The notes beneath the pieces were generated by a model. That model saw only the letters and a program-made list of their open reading frames with translations, ran no database searches and was not told where the DNA came from. Source: Dyadobacter soli (GTDB lineage: Bacteria > Bacteroidota > Bacteroidia > Cytophagales > Spirosomataceae). Taken from it: a DNA stretch of 64,000 nt. Shown piece after piece: positions 8,052 through 17,539 of the stretch; positions within the stretch are counted from its first letter, which is position 1, and the number at the start of each line of letters is the position of its first letter. The translations under genes and the position numbers were made by a program. The stretch is from contig NZ_FNAN01000001.1 in NCBI RefSeq assembly GCF_900101885.1, positions 434,001-498,000 on the forward strand. Reading direction: 5' to 3'.

Positions 8052-11000
8052 ATGATATTAAAATCTTTACTAAGGCGTGGACTATCTTACCGGATAGCCA
8101 TACCAGCCAAACTATGCCTGACTATGAAACTGGTGACGCTATTACTGATGGCAACCTTCACGCAGGTAACTGCTGTGGGGTACAGTCAGAAAATCTCGAT
8201 GGAGAAAAAGAACATTTCCATTGAAGCAGCTTTCGCAGCCATCGAAAGCCAGACGGAATACCTTTTCCTGTACGACAAGCTCGATTTGCCGTCGACGCAG
8301 TTGGTTTCGATTAACCTTAAAAATGCGACCATAGACCAGGCCCTGAACCAGCTTTTTGCCGATCTGCCGCTTTCCTACAAGGTTTTTAAAAAGAACATTG
8401 TCATTAAAAAGAAAGAAATGACAAAGGCGCAAACGCATGCAAAACCGGAACAGAATCCTGCGATTCTGCAATCGATAAGCGGCAAAGTGAGTGATGAAAA
8501 AGGCGAGGCCTTGCCGGGTGTCAATATCGTGGTGAAGGGCACGTCCAAAGGTGCTACCACCAATATAGCAGGCGAGTACCAGATAGATCTTACCGAAACG
8601 GGGAGCATACTGGTATTTTCCTACGTGGGTTATCTGACGCAGGAAATTGAAGCGGGCAGCAGGACTACACTGGATGTGACCTTGAAAACGGACGACAAGG
8701 CTTTGGAAGAAGTGGTGGTTGTCGGCTACGGAACGCAGAAAAAGAGCGATTTAACCGGTTCTATCTCCTCCATTAAAGCGGAAGACCTGAAAAGGCTGCC
8801 GACGACTTCTTTCGATCAGGCTATTCAGGGACGTGCGGCCGGGGTGCAGGTAACGCAAGGTTCGTCGGCCCCTGGCGGCCGCGTTTCGATCAGGATCAGG
8901 GGCGGTAACTCGCTAAGCAGCGGTAATGAGCCGTTGTATGTGATTGACGGATACCCGATTACAGCCGGGGGGACGGCGGGTGGTAACGGCGCCGGCCAAA
9001 ACCCGCTCGCTTCTATCAACCCGAGTGACATTGCGTCCATGGAAATTTTGAAGGACGCTTCGGCTACCGCCATTTACGGTTCGCGCGGCGCGAACGGGGT
9101 GGTGCTGATCACTACGAAACGCGGGAAAGCCGGAAAAACTTCTGTGACTTACGATGGCTACTACGGCGTGCAGAAAGTGATCAAAAAGCTGGATATGATG
9201 AATGCGCGGGAATTTGCCACATTGGTGAACGAGGCGCGCGCCAATGACGGCGTGGCCACACCGGCCTACCCGAACTCCGCAGATCTTTACAACTTCCCGG
9301 ACCCATCGACACTCGGCGAAGGCGTGGATTATCAGGATGAAATTTTCAGGACTGCGGCCATCCAAAACCATACCCTGAGCATTTCGGGCGGTAACGAGAA
9401 CACTAAAATTGCGGTATCGGGGAGCTATTTTGACCAGAAAGGGGTGTTGAAAAACTCCGATTTCAAACGCGCGTCCATCAGGGCGAATATCGATACCAAA
9501 CTGAGCAAGAATATCATGTTCAGTACCAACCTGACTGCCAGCAAAGTGTGGGGGAACAACGGACGGTCGGAAGGGGATGGCGGTGGAAATGCCAATACCG
9601 TGAATGCGGCGCTCATTATGCCCGCTACTGTGCCCATATTCCAGCAAGACGGTACGTACACCCGCCTGAACCCGACGCCGGGCGGCTCAACCGTGCATAA
9701 CCCTGTGCCCATTGTTTTGTTCCAAAAAGATTTCCAGAATATCGACCGCATCCTGGGAACGATGGCATTTACCTGGAACATCATCACGGACCTGTCGCTG
9801 AAAGTGTCCCTGGGAACGGACATGTCCACGGCAAGCCGCGAGACGTACGAGCCACGGCAAACTGTCAATGGTTTCAATGCAAACGGGCGCGCCAGCCAGT
9901 CGAGCCGCCGCTCGGTATCTTACCTGAACGAGAATATCCTGAGCTACAACAAAAGTTTCGACAAGCACCAGTTCAATGCAGTGGCTGGATACACGCTGCA
10001 AATGGATAGGGACCAGCAGTTCAGCGCATTTTCCAGCAACTTCCTGACCGACTTGTATGGTCCGGATAACCTGGATGCAGGTGCTGCATTTACCGCACCC
10101 GATTCATACAAAAACCAAAGTCAGCTGGTTTCCTTTCTCGGACGGGTTAATTATACATTTAATAACAAATACCTGATCTCCCTGACAGGCCGTTCGGATG
10201 GCAGCTCGAAGTTTGGTGCCAACAACAAATGGGCGTTTTTTCCTTCGGTAGCAGTGGGTTATAAGTTGTCCGAAGAATCGTTTATCCAATCCATCGAAGC
10301 GATCAGTAACCTGAAAGTACGTGCGAGCTATGGTAAAACGGGTAACCAGAATATCTCTAATTACCAATCACTTGCCAGGCTGGGTGTTTACAATTACGAC
10401 CTGAGCGGCGCGCTGGTTTCTGGTTTGGCGCCCGCCAACATCGCCAACCCGGATCTGCGCTGGGAAACAACTGCCACGACCGACTTCGGTATCGATCTCG
10501 ACCTGTTTGGCAACCGCCTGAATTTTGTGGCTGATTATTATTACAAAAAGACGACCGATCTGCTCTGGAACATCAGCATCCCGCAAACTTCCGGTTTTGC
10601 TTCGATTTTCAGGAACATTGGCAGCCTGCAAAACAAAGGACTGGAACTGAGCCTGGGCGGTGAGATTTTTACCGGTGATTTCAAATGGAATTCGCAGGCC
10701 AACTGGTCGATGAACCGGAACAAGGTATTGGCAATCCCGGGCTACACACCCACGACGCAGGGTGAGCTTTCCGGGCATCTGAAAGTAACCGGAAGCTGGC
10801 TGGCACCGGGCTTGCCGGTGGGGGTTTGGAACCTGCTGAAATACGATGGCGTGTTCCAGGACCAGGCCCAGTTTGACGCCGGCCCGAGATCAGCCAGCAA
10901 TGATAAGCTCGGCGATGCCCGTTTCATCGACCGCAGCGGAAACGGCTCCATTAACCTGGCTGAGGACCGCATGATCGTGGGCGACCCGAACCCTGATTTT

Positions 11001-11477
11001 ATATTCGGATGGTCCAACAACTTCTCCTACAAGGGATTTGACCTGTCGGTTTATATGCAGGGAACTTACGGAAACGATATCCTGAACATCCAGCGTGCGG
11101 AAAGCAATGTTTCAGGACCCTGGGGAAACCAGAGAAAACAGATGTTGGACCGCTGGACGCCCACCAACACGAATACGGATGTGCCGCGTGCGCGGGTAAC
11201 TGTAAATCCGCTGCTCGTACAATCGTCGTGGCTGATCGAGGACGGATCTTTCCTTCGTGTGAAAACTGCTTCATTGGGATACACCTTCAAACCTTCGAAA
11301 GGCATTAGTTCCTGCCGCGTGTACGTGTCGGGCCAGAACCTGCTCACTTTTACCAAGTACACAGGATTTGATCCGGAGGTGAATTCACCCGGAAACAGCA
11401 ACCTGCAACTCGGGGTAGATTACAACGCATATCCTGCCGCCAGGACGTTCCTGGTTGGGGTGAATGTGGGCTTTTAA
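8052..11477 (+). CDS. SusC-type TonB-dependent outer-membrane transporter with STN domain
   Basis: 1141 residues. Signal sequence about 20-43, then a secretin/TonB N-terminal (STN) domain (about 45-115, ISIEAAFAAIESQTEYLFLY), which marks receptors that signal to FecR. Next come a CarboxypepD_reg-like domain (about 138-215, ISGKVSDEKGEALPGVNIVV), the SusC signature LEEVVVVGYGTQKK, a plug (about 225-345, IRGGNSLSSGNEPLYVIDGY), and a 22-strand barrel to the C-terminal Phe. It imports an oligomer captured by the SusD encoded 27 bp downstream. No glycan-degrading gene is adjacent, so the ligand is unknown. Confidence 0.95.
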   Translation: MILKSLLRRGLSYRIAIPAKLCLTMKLVTLLLMATFTQVTAVGYSQKISMEKKNISIEAAFAAIESQTEYLFLYDKLDLPSTQLVSINLKNATIDQALNQLFADLPLSYKVFKKNIVIKKKEMTKAQTHAKPEQNPAILQSISGKVSDEKGEALPGVNIVVKGTSKGATTNIAGEYQIDLTETGSILVFSYVGYLTQEIEAGSRTTLDVTLKTDDKALEEVVVVGYGTQKKSDLTGSISSIKAEDLKRLPTTSFDQAIQGRAAGVQVTQGSSAPGGRVSIRIRGGNSLSSGNEPLYVIDGYPITAGGTAGGNGAGQNPLASINPSDIASMEILKDASATAIYGSRGANGVVLITTKRGKAGKTSVTYDGYYGVQKVIKKLDMMNAREFATLVNEARANDGVATPAYPNSADLYNFPDPSTLGEGVDYQDEIFRTAAIQNHTLSISGGNENTKIAVSGSYFDQKGVLKNSDFKRASIRANIDTKLSKNIMFSTNLTASKVWGNNGRSEGDGGGNANTVNAALIMPATVPIFQQDGTYTRLNPTPGGSTVHNPVPIVLFQKDFQNIDRILGTMAFTWNIITDLSLKVSLGTDMSTASRETYEPRQTVNGFNANGRASQSSRRSVSYLNENILSYNKSFDKHQFNAVAGYTLQMDRDQQFSAFSSNFLTDLYGPDNLDAGAAFTAPDSYKNQSQLVSFLGRVNYTFNNKYLISLTGRSDGSSKFGANNKWAFFPSVAVGYKLSEESFIQSIEAISNLKVRASYGKTGNQNISNYQSLARLGVYNYDLSGALVSGLAPANIANPDLRWETTATTDFGIDLDLFGNRLNFVADYYYKKTTDLLWNISIPQTSGFASIFRNIGSLQNKGLELSLGGEIFTGDFKWNSQANWSMNRNKVLAIPGYTPTTQGELSGHLKVTGSWLAPGLPVGVWNLLKYDGVFQDQAQFDAGPRSASNDKLGDARFIDRSGNGSINLAEDRMIVGDPNPDFIFGWSNNFSYKGFDLSVYMQGTYGNDILNIQRAESNVSGPWGNQRKQMLDRWTPTNTNTDVPRARVTVNPLLVQSSWLIEDGSFLRVKTASLGYTFKPSKGISSCRVYVSGQNLLTFTKYTGFDPEVNSPGNSNLQLGVDYNAYPAARTFLVGVNVGF

Positions 11478-11504
11478 CTGATCAGTTTTAATTTTTTAAC
11501 CGAT

Positions 11505-12986
11505 ATGAAATCAAAACTCAAAATATGGATCTCTTCCGCACTTTTCGCGACCAGCCTGCTGGGTTGCCATGAAAGCTTCCTGGAAGAAAAAGTGTACGAT
11601 GCACTGACCCCGCAAAACTTTTATCAAACCGAAGCCGATATGCAGGCCGGTGTGATTGCGGTTTATAATGCCATGCACGCATTTGATTGCTGGGGCCGGC
11701 AGGTGTGGCTCGCGGCCGAGTATCCGGGCGAATCATCCTGGCCCAACAACTCCGGCGAAGCGTGGCGTACCGAGCTCGATCAATATACCTGGACGCCGAG
11801 CTCCACGGGTTTCAAGCAAATGTGGAGCGGGTTGTATAAAATGGTCAACCGGGCCAATACCGTGCTCCAATATGCCGACCAGGTTACTTATGCGAATCCG
11901 GCAAACAAAGATCAGATCCTGGCGGAAACAAGGTTCCTTCGTGGTTTGGCATACCTGACACTCGTACGCTTTTTTGATCACGTGCCTTACGTAACAGTTG
12001 AAAATTCGACGGATCTTTATCCTTCCAATGAAAATACGGATGAGCAGGTTTGGACACTGATTATTGACGATTTCAAATTTGCATCCTCCGTGCTACCCGC
12101 AACGCACACCGGCAGGAACATTGGAAAAGCCACTGCGGGCGCCGCGCAGACGATGCTGACGAAAGCATATCTGACAAGGGCAGGAAAGCCCTGGAACAAG
12201 CAGGAATATTGGGCACTGGCCGCGGCGGAAGCGGACAAGATCATTAAAAATGCCGCTTACGGTTACGGTCTGCACGCTAACTATAACGACGTGTTCACGC
12301 TTGCCAACGAGCATGGCAAAGAGTACATTTTCAGTCTGGAACTGGAAAGTGGGATTGGTCTGGGCAAAGATTTTCCAACTTTTACGGGAATCCGCAGCGG
12401 AAACCAGTTGAGACTGGACGGCTGGTCTTCATTATGTGCCGAAGAAAAATTCTTCAATTCAATGGACCCGAAAGATAAGCGACGCAACAGGACGTTCGTG
12501 ATTTCCTACCCTGACATCCGTGGTAATGGCACAATTTACGAGTATCCCAAAACCATTACATTGCCCCATTTCAATAAGCTGATCAACCAGGACGATAACA
12601 AAGCAACCGGCACCGGCGACTATGCCACAAACCTGCCGATTACCCGTTATTCAGACCTGCTATTGATGCATTCAGAAGCTGAAAATGAAGCAAAAGGGCC
12701 AAGTGCGGCGGCGGTAAGCGGCATTAATATGGTGAGAGAAAGAGCAGGACTGGCTCCGCTGGTACCAGGTTCGATGTCCAAAGAAACGCTGAGGAACGCG
12801 ATCATTCAGGAACGCGCCTGGGAGCTTTGCCTGGAAGGCCACGCATATTTTGATTTGAAACGTCAGAATGCGATCGTCAGCAGGATCACCAATTTCAAAC
12901 CGGCTGAAAAGCATTACGCTTTCCCGGTTCCGCAAGACGAGCTGGATGTAAACAAGAACCTGCGCCAGCATCCTGCTTACCAGTAA
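11505..12986 (+). CDS. SusD/RagB family nutrient-binding lipoprotein
   Basis: 493 residues. The lipobox SLLGC ends the signal peptide at about residue 21. The SusD fold is recognisable from the N-terminal YDALTPQNFYQTEADMQAGV segment, the TPR region (ETRFLRGLAYLTLVRFFDHVPYV, a near-invariant SusD motif), and the C-terminal RERAGLAPL ... QERAWELCLEGHAYFDLKR motif, ending in PQDELDVNKNL. It caps the SusC barrel on the cell surface. It is the last gene of the sigma-fecR-susC-susD unit and is followed by a strong terminator. Confidence 0.95.
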   Translation: MKSKLKIWISSALFATSLLGCHESFLEEKVYDALTPQNFYQTEADMQAGVIAVYNAMHAFDCWGRQVWLAAEYPGESSWPNNSGEAWRTELDQYTWTPSSTGFKQMWSGLYKMVNRANTVLQYADQVTYANPANKDQILAETRFLRGLAYLTLVRFFDHVPYVTVENSTDLYPSNENTDEQVWTLIIDDFKFASSVLPATHTGRNIGKATAGAAQTMLTKAYLTRAGKPWNKQEYWALAAAEADKIIKNAAYGYGLHANYNDVFTLANEHGKEYIFSLELESGIGLGKDFPTFTGIRSGNQLRLDGWSSLCAEEKFFNSMDPKDKRRNRTFVISYPDIRGNGTIYEYPKTITLPHFNKLINQDDNKATGTGDYATNLPITRYSDLLLMHSEAENEAKGPSAAAVSGINMVRERAGLAPLVPGSMSKETLRNAIIQERAWELCLEGHAYFDLKRQNAIVSRITNFKPAEKHYAFPVPQDELDVNKNLRQHPAYQ

Positions 12987-13016
12987 ACGTATATTTTAGC
13001 ATTACAGAAGTTTCGT

Positions 13017-13059
13017 AAAAATGCCCCCGGGAGCCTTTTCGCTTTCCGGGGGCATTTTT
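13017..13059. terminator. bidirectional intrinsic terminator
   Basis: A perfect 14-bp stem (arms 13017-13030 and 13046-13059), built from AAAAATGCCCCCGG and its complement with a 15-nt loop, ends in A and T runs. It lies between convergent susD and the TolC-like gene and can serve both strands. Confidence 0.9.
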
Positions 13060-13113
13060 GGATATATTCGGGTGTTTCTCCTGCCACTCTTCATCGTACA
13101 TGGTCTGAACCAC

Positions 13114-14595
13114 CTACTCCATATGATTATGTTCCCGCTCCCGCGTACCGGCCTGGTAATACAGCTCGGCGAGCGATTTATGGTATCCCGCCACCAGCTC
13201 GGCCCGCTTGATGCGCATATCGATCAGCTTCGTTTCGCGGCTGTTGATAAGGAACAATGTACTTTCACCCAGATCGAACTTCTGCAACTCGCCCCGGAGC
13301 AATATTTCCTGGTTGGCAATGCTGCGCGTCTGCACGGCCAGCTGCGCCTGGTAGGCTTTCAGGTCGTTGAAGGAGCTAACGATGTTGGTGCGGATCAGTC
13401 TGTTCTCATTCTGAACGTCGAAATGCAGGTCCATTTGTTTTACTTTCAATTCGTTGAGCTTCCCCCGTTCGGCGCGCAGGAAGAGCGGGAACGAGAAATC
13501 CACGCCCACTTTGTAATTGCCCCAGGCGAGGTCGTAATACTCCGGCACGTAAGAGCTGAAATCGCGGCGGGTGGTAAGCAACGAGCCGCTTACATTCAGC
13601 TTGGGTTTGAGCTTTTCGCGCAGGTAGCTTCGTTCGATAGTGAGCTGCGCACCCTTGTAGCCGAGCATTTGCAGCTTGGGATGCTGGCCGGCGGCGTGGG
13701 TAAGCAGGCCGTCGAGATGCGCGTCGTTCGGTACAGCCGTGCTGCTATCGGTGTGCATGGGTATGGCGGTTTCGGGCAGTTCCACGGGATTTCCGCCGGC
13801 GTCCCAGAGGTGGTTGGACACGAGCAGCTTCTTGTTCCGGAAGTCGATGCGCACTTTTTCGAGCTGAATGGTGCGCTCCTGCACGGTAATGTAGGCCTCT
13901 ACCGAATCGATACCCGGCTTGTCGCCGAGGAGCGTCTGGTTGCGCGTGGCTTCGTAGCGGGTGGTAGCGAGGTCGAGGCCGCGCTGCACGAACACATATT
14001 GCTGGTAGGCCACAAACCAGTTCCAGTAATCCTTCACCGCCTGAAACCATACCTTGTTGATCTCCGCCACCCGTTCGGCTTCGGCGTAGCCGACCATCAC
14101 GCGGGCTTGTTTCAGCGTATTCCTGCGTTCGTCTATGAGGAAGCCCTGCCCGAGCGGTACGCTGATGCCCACGCCGGTGAGCCCCGAGAGCGGCGTGCGC
14201 ATTTCGGGATTGGTATACCTGCCTACGTTACGGTCGTGACCGATTTTCAGGTCCGCCCCGGCTACCCATAGCGGCACTTTCAGCTCGCTCGTCCAGCGGT
14301 TGTAATAATTCACATCCCCGAAGACCTTCCGGTCGAGCGAGGCTTTCAGGGACGGGTCGAAGCTTCCGAGCGCCTGCATGACCCGCGCGCGCGCGCCGTC
14401 GCTGAGGAGATCGGCCTGTTTCACCACCGGGTGGTTTACAAACACCAGCTCTTCCAGGTCGCGTACCGAAAATATGCGCGAAGTATCCGTGGCGGCGATG
14501 TCCTGGGCACGCAGCGGAGCGGATAAGGTCCACGCCATGAGCCAGATGCACCAGGTTCGTCTATATTTAAGTAGTTGAATCATTTCAAAAATCAC
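13114..14595 (-). CDS. TolC family outer-membrane efflux protein
   Basis: 493 residues with a signal peptide ending APLRAQ (about residue 31; an ATG at 14583 is an alternative start). The pattern is that of TolC: an N-terminal segment DLEELVFVNHPVVKQADL, then two repeats of long alpha-helical hairpins alternating with short amphipathic beta strands (VGISVPLGQGFLIDERR; KVGVDFSFPLFLRAERGKL). It should form the outer-membrane tunnel for the HlyD adaptor and the ABC membrane protein encoded upstream on the same strand, 12 bp after the hlyD-like stop. The His-rich tail HNHME is unremarkable. Confidence 0.9.
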   Translation of the reverse strand: MIFEMIQLLKYRRTWCIWLMAWTLSAPLRAQDIAATDTSRIFSVRDLEELVFVNHPVVKQADLLSDGARARVMQALGSFDPSLKASLDRKVFGDVNYYNRWTSELKVPLWVAGADLKIGHDRNVGRYTNPEMRTPLSGLTGVGISVPLGQGFLIDERRNTLKQARVMVGYAEAERVAEINKVWFQAVKDYWNWFVAYQQYVFVQRGLDLATTRYEATRNQTLLGDKPGIDSVEAYITVQERTIQLEKVRIDFRNKKLLVSNHLWDAGGNPVELPETAIPMHTDSSTAVPNDAHLDGLLTHAAGQHPKLQMLGYKGAQLTIERSYLREKLKPKLNVSGSLLTTRRDFSSYVPEYYDLAWGNYKVGVDFSFPLFLRAERGKLNELKVKQMDLHFDVQNENRLIRTNIVSSFNDLKAYQAQLAVQTRSIANQEILLRGELQKFDLGESTLFLINSRETKLIDMRIKRAELVAGYHKSLAELYYQAGTREREHNHME

Positions 14596-14607
14596 TTCGC
14601 ATTTACA

Positions 14608-15972
14608 TTACTTCGAAGACGCCGCAGTTTTATCCGGCTCTTTTTCCAGGCTCGGCGGGAAGCCGTTCAGCATTCGCCATATCTCGTACCACAGCGGCAC
14701 CGAGCGCAGGATCACGCGCCCGTACACCCCCGAGCCCTGGCGCAGCTGCACCGGCCAGTCTTCGTCGTTGCCGGGTACCGGGTAGGTCGGCGTCACCAGG
14801 AGGCGGTACTTGCCGTTGGTGCTGCTCACCATGTCGATGACCGACACTTTTCCCGCGAATGTGCCCACCGCCACCGACGGCCAGCCCGCAAACTGCACCG
14901 ACGGCCAGCCTTCGAATTGCAGGCGCACGTCGCTGCTGTCGAGAATGAGCGGCACATCCATTGCATTCACATATATTTCCGCCGCTACCATCGGCTGGAA
15001 AGGCTGCAAGGTGGCAATGGATTCGCCTTCCTTGATGTTTTCGCCGATACCGGCCTTCAACGTTTTCACCACGAAACCGTCCTGCGGCGCACGTACCACG
15101 TAAAGCCCGCGGCGGATATCGATGTTGGAAATTTCGTTACGCAGCTTCGCAATGTCGCCCTGTGCGCTCACACGGCTGGATAGCGCCGAGCTCATATCCG
15201 AGCGTGCCTTCGCGACCGACTCCTGGTATTTGGCTTCGATATTGTCGAGATCGATGCGCGCATTCAGCAGCGATTGCTTCGCATTGCTCAGCTTGTTGCT
15301 CTGGCTCACCACCTTCGCATTGTCCTCCTGCAATTTCAGGCGGCGGGTTTCGATGTCGGTCAGCGAGAAAAGGCCGTTTTTATAACCCGTCTCATAGCGT
15401 TCGAGCCGGGCTTTGCTGATTTCGTAGAACTTGCGGACCGCCACGAGGTCGGCGCTGTCGATCTGCACGTAGTTTTCAGCCTGCTCCACTTTGTTGCGGG
15501 CAGCCGCCAGCTGCACTTCCAGTCCCTGCGTCATCGCTTTGATCTGCGCGGCGGTTGCCTCCATTTTCTGCGCGGCGGCATTTTCGGAACCTTCTTTCGC
15601 TTGCAGCTGCTCTTGCAGCCGGGTAGGGAGGTTAGGGTCGAAATACGACTGGCTGGTTTCGGAAATGACGAGGATCGTGTCGCCTTTTTTCACCTGTTGC
15701 CCTTCGCGCACGGCCCAATGCTCGATCCGTCCGCCGATCTGGTTCTGTACCGTTTGCGGCCGGTCTTCCGGGCGGAGGGCTGTGACGGTGCCGCGGCCCG
15801 GGATCGTCTGCCGCCACGGCAGGAACAGCACAATGAGGAATATAAAGAGCAATACCAGCATAATCCTGCCCAGCAAGCGCGGGCCCTGGGTTTTCAGGAG
15901 CTGCTTTTCCGATTCAATGCCCAGGTCTTCCCAGTCCCGGCGCTTGGTAAGGTCGCGTGAATGCTTAACCAT
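14608..15972 (-). CDS. HlyD family periplasmic adaptor (membrane fusion) protein
   Basis: 454 residues. One N-terminal membrane helix (about 35-53) follows a charged cytoplasmic start. Then come a split lipoyl/barrel-sandwich domain (GGRIEHWAVREGQQVKKGDTI near 92-112 and YVVRAPQDGFVVKTLKAGIG near 295) around a long coiled coil (about 130-285), and a beta-barrel domain to the C-terminus (RVILRSVPLWYEIWRM). It bridges inner-membrane exporter and TolC. Its start overlaps the end of the upstream ABC membrane gene by 8 bp, showing translational coupling. Confidence 0.9.
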   Translation of the reverse strand: MVKHSRDLTKRRDWEDLGIESEKQLLKTQGPRLLGRIMLVLLFIFLIVLFLPWRQTIPGRGTVTALRPEDRPQTVQNQIGGRIEHWAVREGQQVKKGDTILVISETSQSYFDPNLPTRLQEQLQAKEGSENAAAQKMEATAAQIKAMTQGLEVQLAAARNKVEQAENYVQIDSADLVAVRKFYEISKARLERYETGYKNGLFSLTDIETRRLKLQEDNAKVVSQSNKLSNAKQSLLNARIDLDNIEAKYQESVAKARSDMSSALSSRVSAQGDIAKLRNEISNIDIRRGLYVVRAPQDGFVVKTLKAGIGENIKEGESIATLQPFQPMVAAEIYVNAMDVPLILDSSDVRLQFEGWPSVQFAGWPSVAVGTFAGKVSVIDMVSSTNGKYRLLVTPTYPVPGNDEDWPVQLRQGSGVYGRVILRSVPLWYEIWRMLNGFPPSLEKEPDKTAASSK

Positions 15973-16969
15973 GGCTCACCTCACTTTCTTCCAGTTCCAG
16001 GTCGGTCACCGTGGCAAGTTTTTCGCTGCCCGTCACCATATCGAAAATGGTGTTCAGGCTGGTCATGAATTTTTCGATCGCGTAGCTGATCTGTACGATA
16101 ATCACCTCCGCCGCCACAAACTGCCCGAGCGTCATCTCGCGCTGCACCACATAATAGGAGCCGAGAAAGAGCAATCCGCCCATGAGTAATGTCCTGACTA
16201 TCACCGCGCTGGCAAAAAACCGGCGCAATATCCGGAAATGGTCGTTCCGGGCATGGAGGTATTCGGAGGTGATCCTGTCGGTTTCCACCATCACCTTTTT
16301 CAGCTTGTCGGGCCGGCCCCGGTAGTTGTCGAGGTCCGATGCCACGTCTTCCAGGTAAGCTACCACTTCATATTTGTGGTGCGATTCCTCTATACTCGTC
16401 TGCACGCCGCGTTTGTAATACAGAAACAACACCAGCAGCGTAGAAACGATCGTCAGCAGTCCGAAAGTCATGAAAACCGGGTGGTAGAACGACACCAGGA
16501 TCGCGGAAAAGATGATTTGCACGCCCGCCGCGACGATTTCCACGAGCAGTTTCGTGAGCCCTTTCTGGATCGTGATCACATCGAAGAACCGGTTGACCAG
16601 CTCCGGCGGGTTTTCACCATCGAGTTCCATGCGTTTGATCCGCGGAAAGCGGTAGGCGAATTCCAGCGTCGCTTTGGCGAAAATTTTCTGCTCGATCTGC
16701 TCCACGAGCGTGAGTTGGCCGATGAGCAATATCCCGCCCACAACGACCCCGAGCAGTACCATCGCAATCAGCAGGTAGGTAGAGCTATATAATGCACCGT
16801 TGGATAGCAGATTAAAGACCGCCGTGGTCCCGAGCGGCAGGGTAAGGCCGATCAGACCGATCAGGCCGGCGTAAATAAAAATGTAGTTGATCGTCGACCG
16901 TTCGACGTACAAGATCCCAATAAGCCGTTGCCAGGGGGTGGGAGCATCGGCCTGATATTTTTTTTTCAT
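15965..16969 (-). CDS. ABC exporter transmembrane domain protein without ATPase domain
   Basis: 334 residues resembling only the type-1 exporter membrane domain (PF00664-like) of bacteriocin/lipid exporters. Membrane helices lie at about 27-49, 62-85, 135-160 and 162-185, with a further pair at about 255-300, and the family segment RFPRIKRMELDGENPPELVNRFFD follows. Complete exporters of this type continue with about 230 residues of nucleotide-binding domain. Here the chain stops at residue 334 (EVSHG), with no Walker A, signature or Walker B motif, and the hlyD-like gene starts inside its last codons, so the shortening is built into the operon. Energy must come from a partner ATPase encoded elsewhere, or the protein has another mechanism. 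Confidence 0.8.
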   Translation of the reverse strand: MKKKYQADAPTPWQRLIGILYVERSTINYIFIYAGLIGLIGLTLPLGTTAVFNLLSNGALYSSTYLLIAMVLLGVVVGGILLIGQLTLVEQIEQKIFAKATLEFAYRFPRIKRMELDGENPPELVNRFFDVITIQKGLTKLLVEIVAAGVQIIFSAILVSFYHPVFMTFGLLTIVSTLLVLFLYYKRGVQTSIEESHHKYEVVAYLEDVASDLDNYRGRPDKLKKVMVETDRITSEYLHARNDHFRILRRFFASAVIVRTLLMGGLLFLGSYYVVQREMTLGQFVAAEVIIVQISYAIEKFMTSLNTIFDMVTGSEKLATVTDLELEESEVSHG

Positions 16970-17539
16970 TGACGAATTCAGTGGCGGAAGAAGGGCAAAG
17001 GCAGGCTGCGGGTTTTGCCCCGCCGTCTTTCCAATTAAAGTTTATTTCACGTATTCTGGAACGACAAGAATAGGGCCAAAGGTGCCCCGTTTCCAAGAAA
17101 AGTGATAAATTCTAATCTTTCACAGATTCGTTTTAATCATTATTAACGCCATTTTATTTCATGCGTATTTCGGCAAGTAACTACTTGTTTATCAACTACT
17201 TTATTTTTTCATTTGATTGATATAAGCTATTGATAAAAAGGCAGTTATGCGAAATGTAAAAGTGCTTTAATTATATTGTTAAAAATCAGGTTTCGTTTTC
17301 ATTACATCGCACTTCCAGACCTTTAAATGCATTTAAAACGGAAGAATAAATTAATATTTGTTCTAATCATATTCTAATCAGTTTCTAATCAAATCGGGTA
17401 TGGTTGCCGGATTCGGGCTATTCCGTTGACAACACGGCGAATGCCGTAGTTAGCGCGTGAAGCCCGGGATGAATTCGAGGCGTGTATCCGCCGGAACTTT
17501 TGATTATACACCATTTGAATAACAGACTTTTTTTAAAAA
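16970..17539. other. 570-bp AT-rich divergent spacer
   Basis: Lies between the start of the ABC membrane protein (minus) and the DUF5990 gene (plus). No credible gene is seen on either strand. The middle is strongly AT-rich and carries three phased copies of TTCTAATCA (listed separately), with a related TTCTAATCT near 17112. The promoters of both flanking genes should lie here. Confidence 0.7.
17361..17391. promoter_or_regulatory. three 9-bp direct repeats at 11-bp pitch (candidate operator)
   Basis: TTCTAATCA occurs exactly at 17361-17369, 17372-17380 and 17383-17391, that is every 11 bp, so all copies face the same side of the helix. This is typical of a site bound cooperatively by several regulator molecules. 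The regulator is unknown; it could control the exporter operon (start 16969), the DUF5990 gene (start 17540), or both. Confidence 0.5.

Noticed and set aside
13021..14271. Plus-strand frame of 416 codons opposite the TolC-like gene
   Set aside because: Exactly antisense to a typical TolC protein; length results from the codon bias of the real gene.
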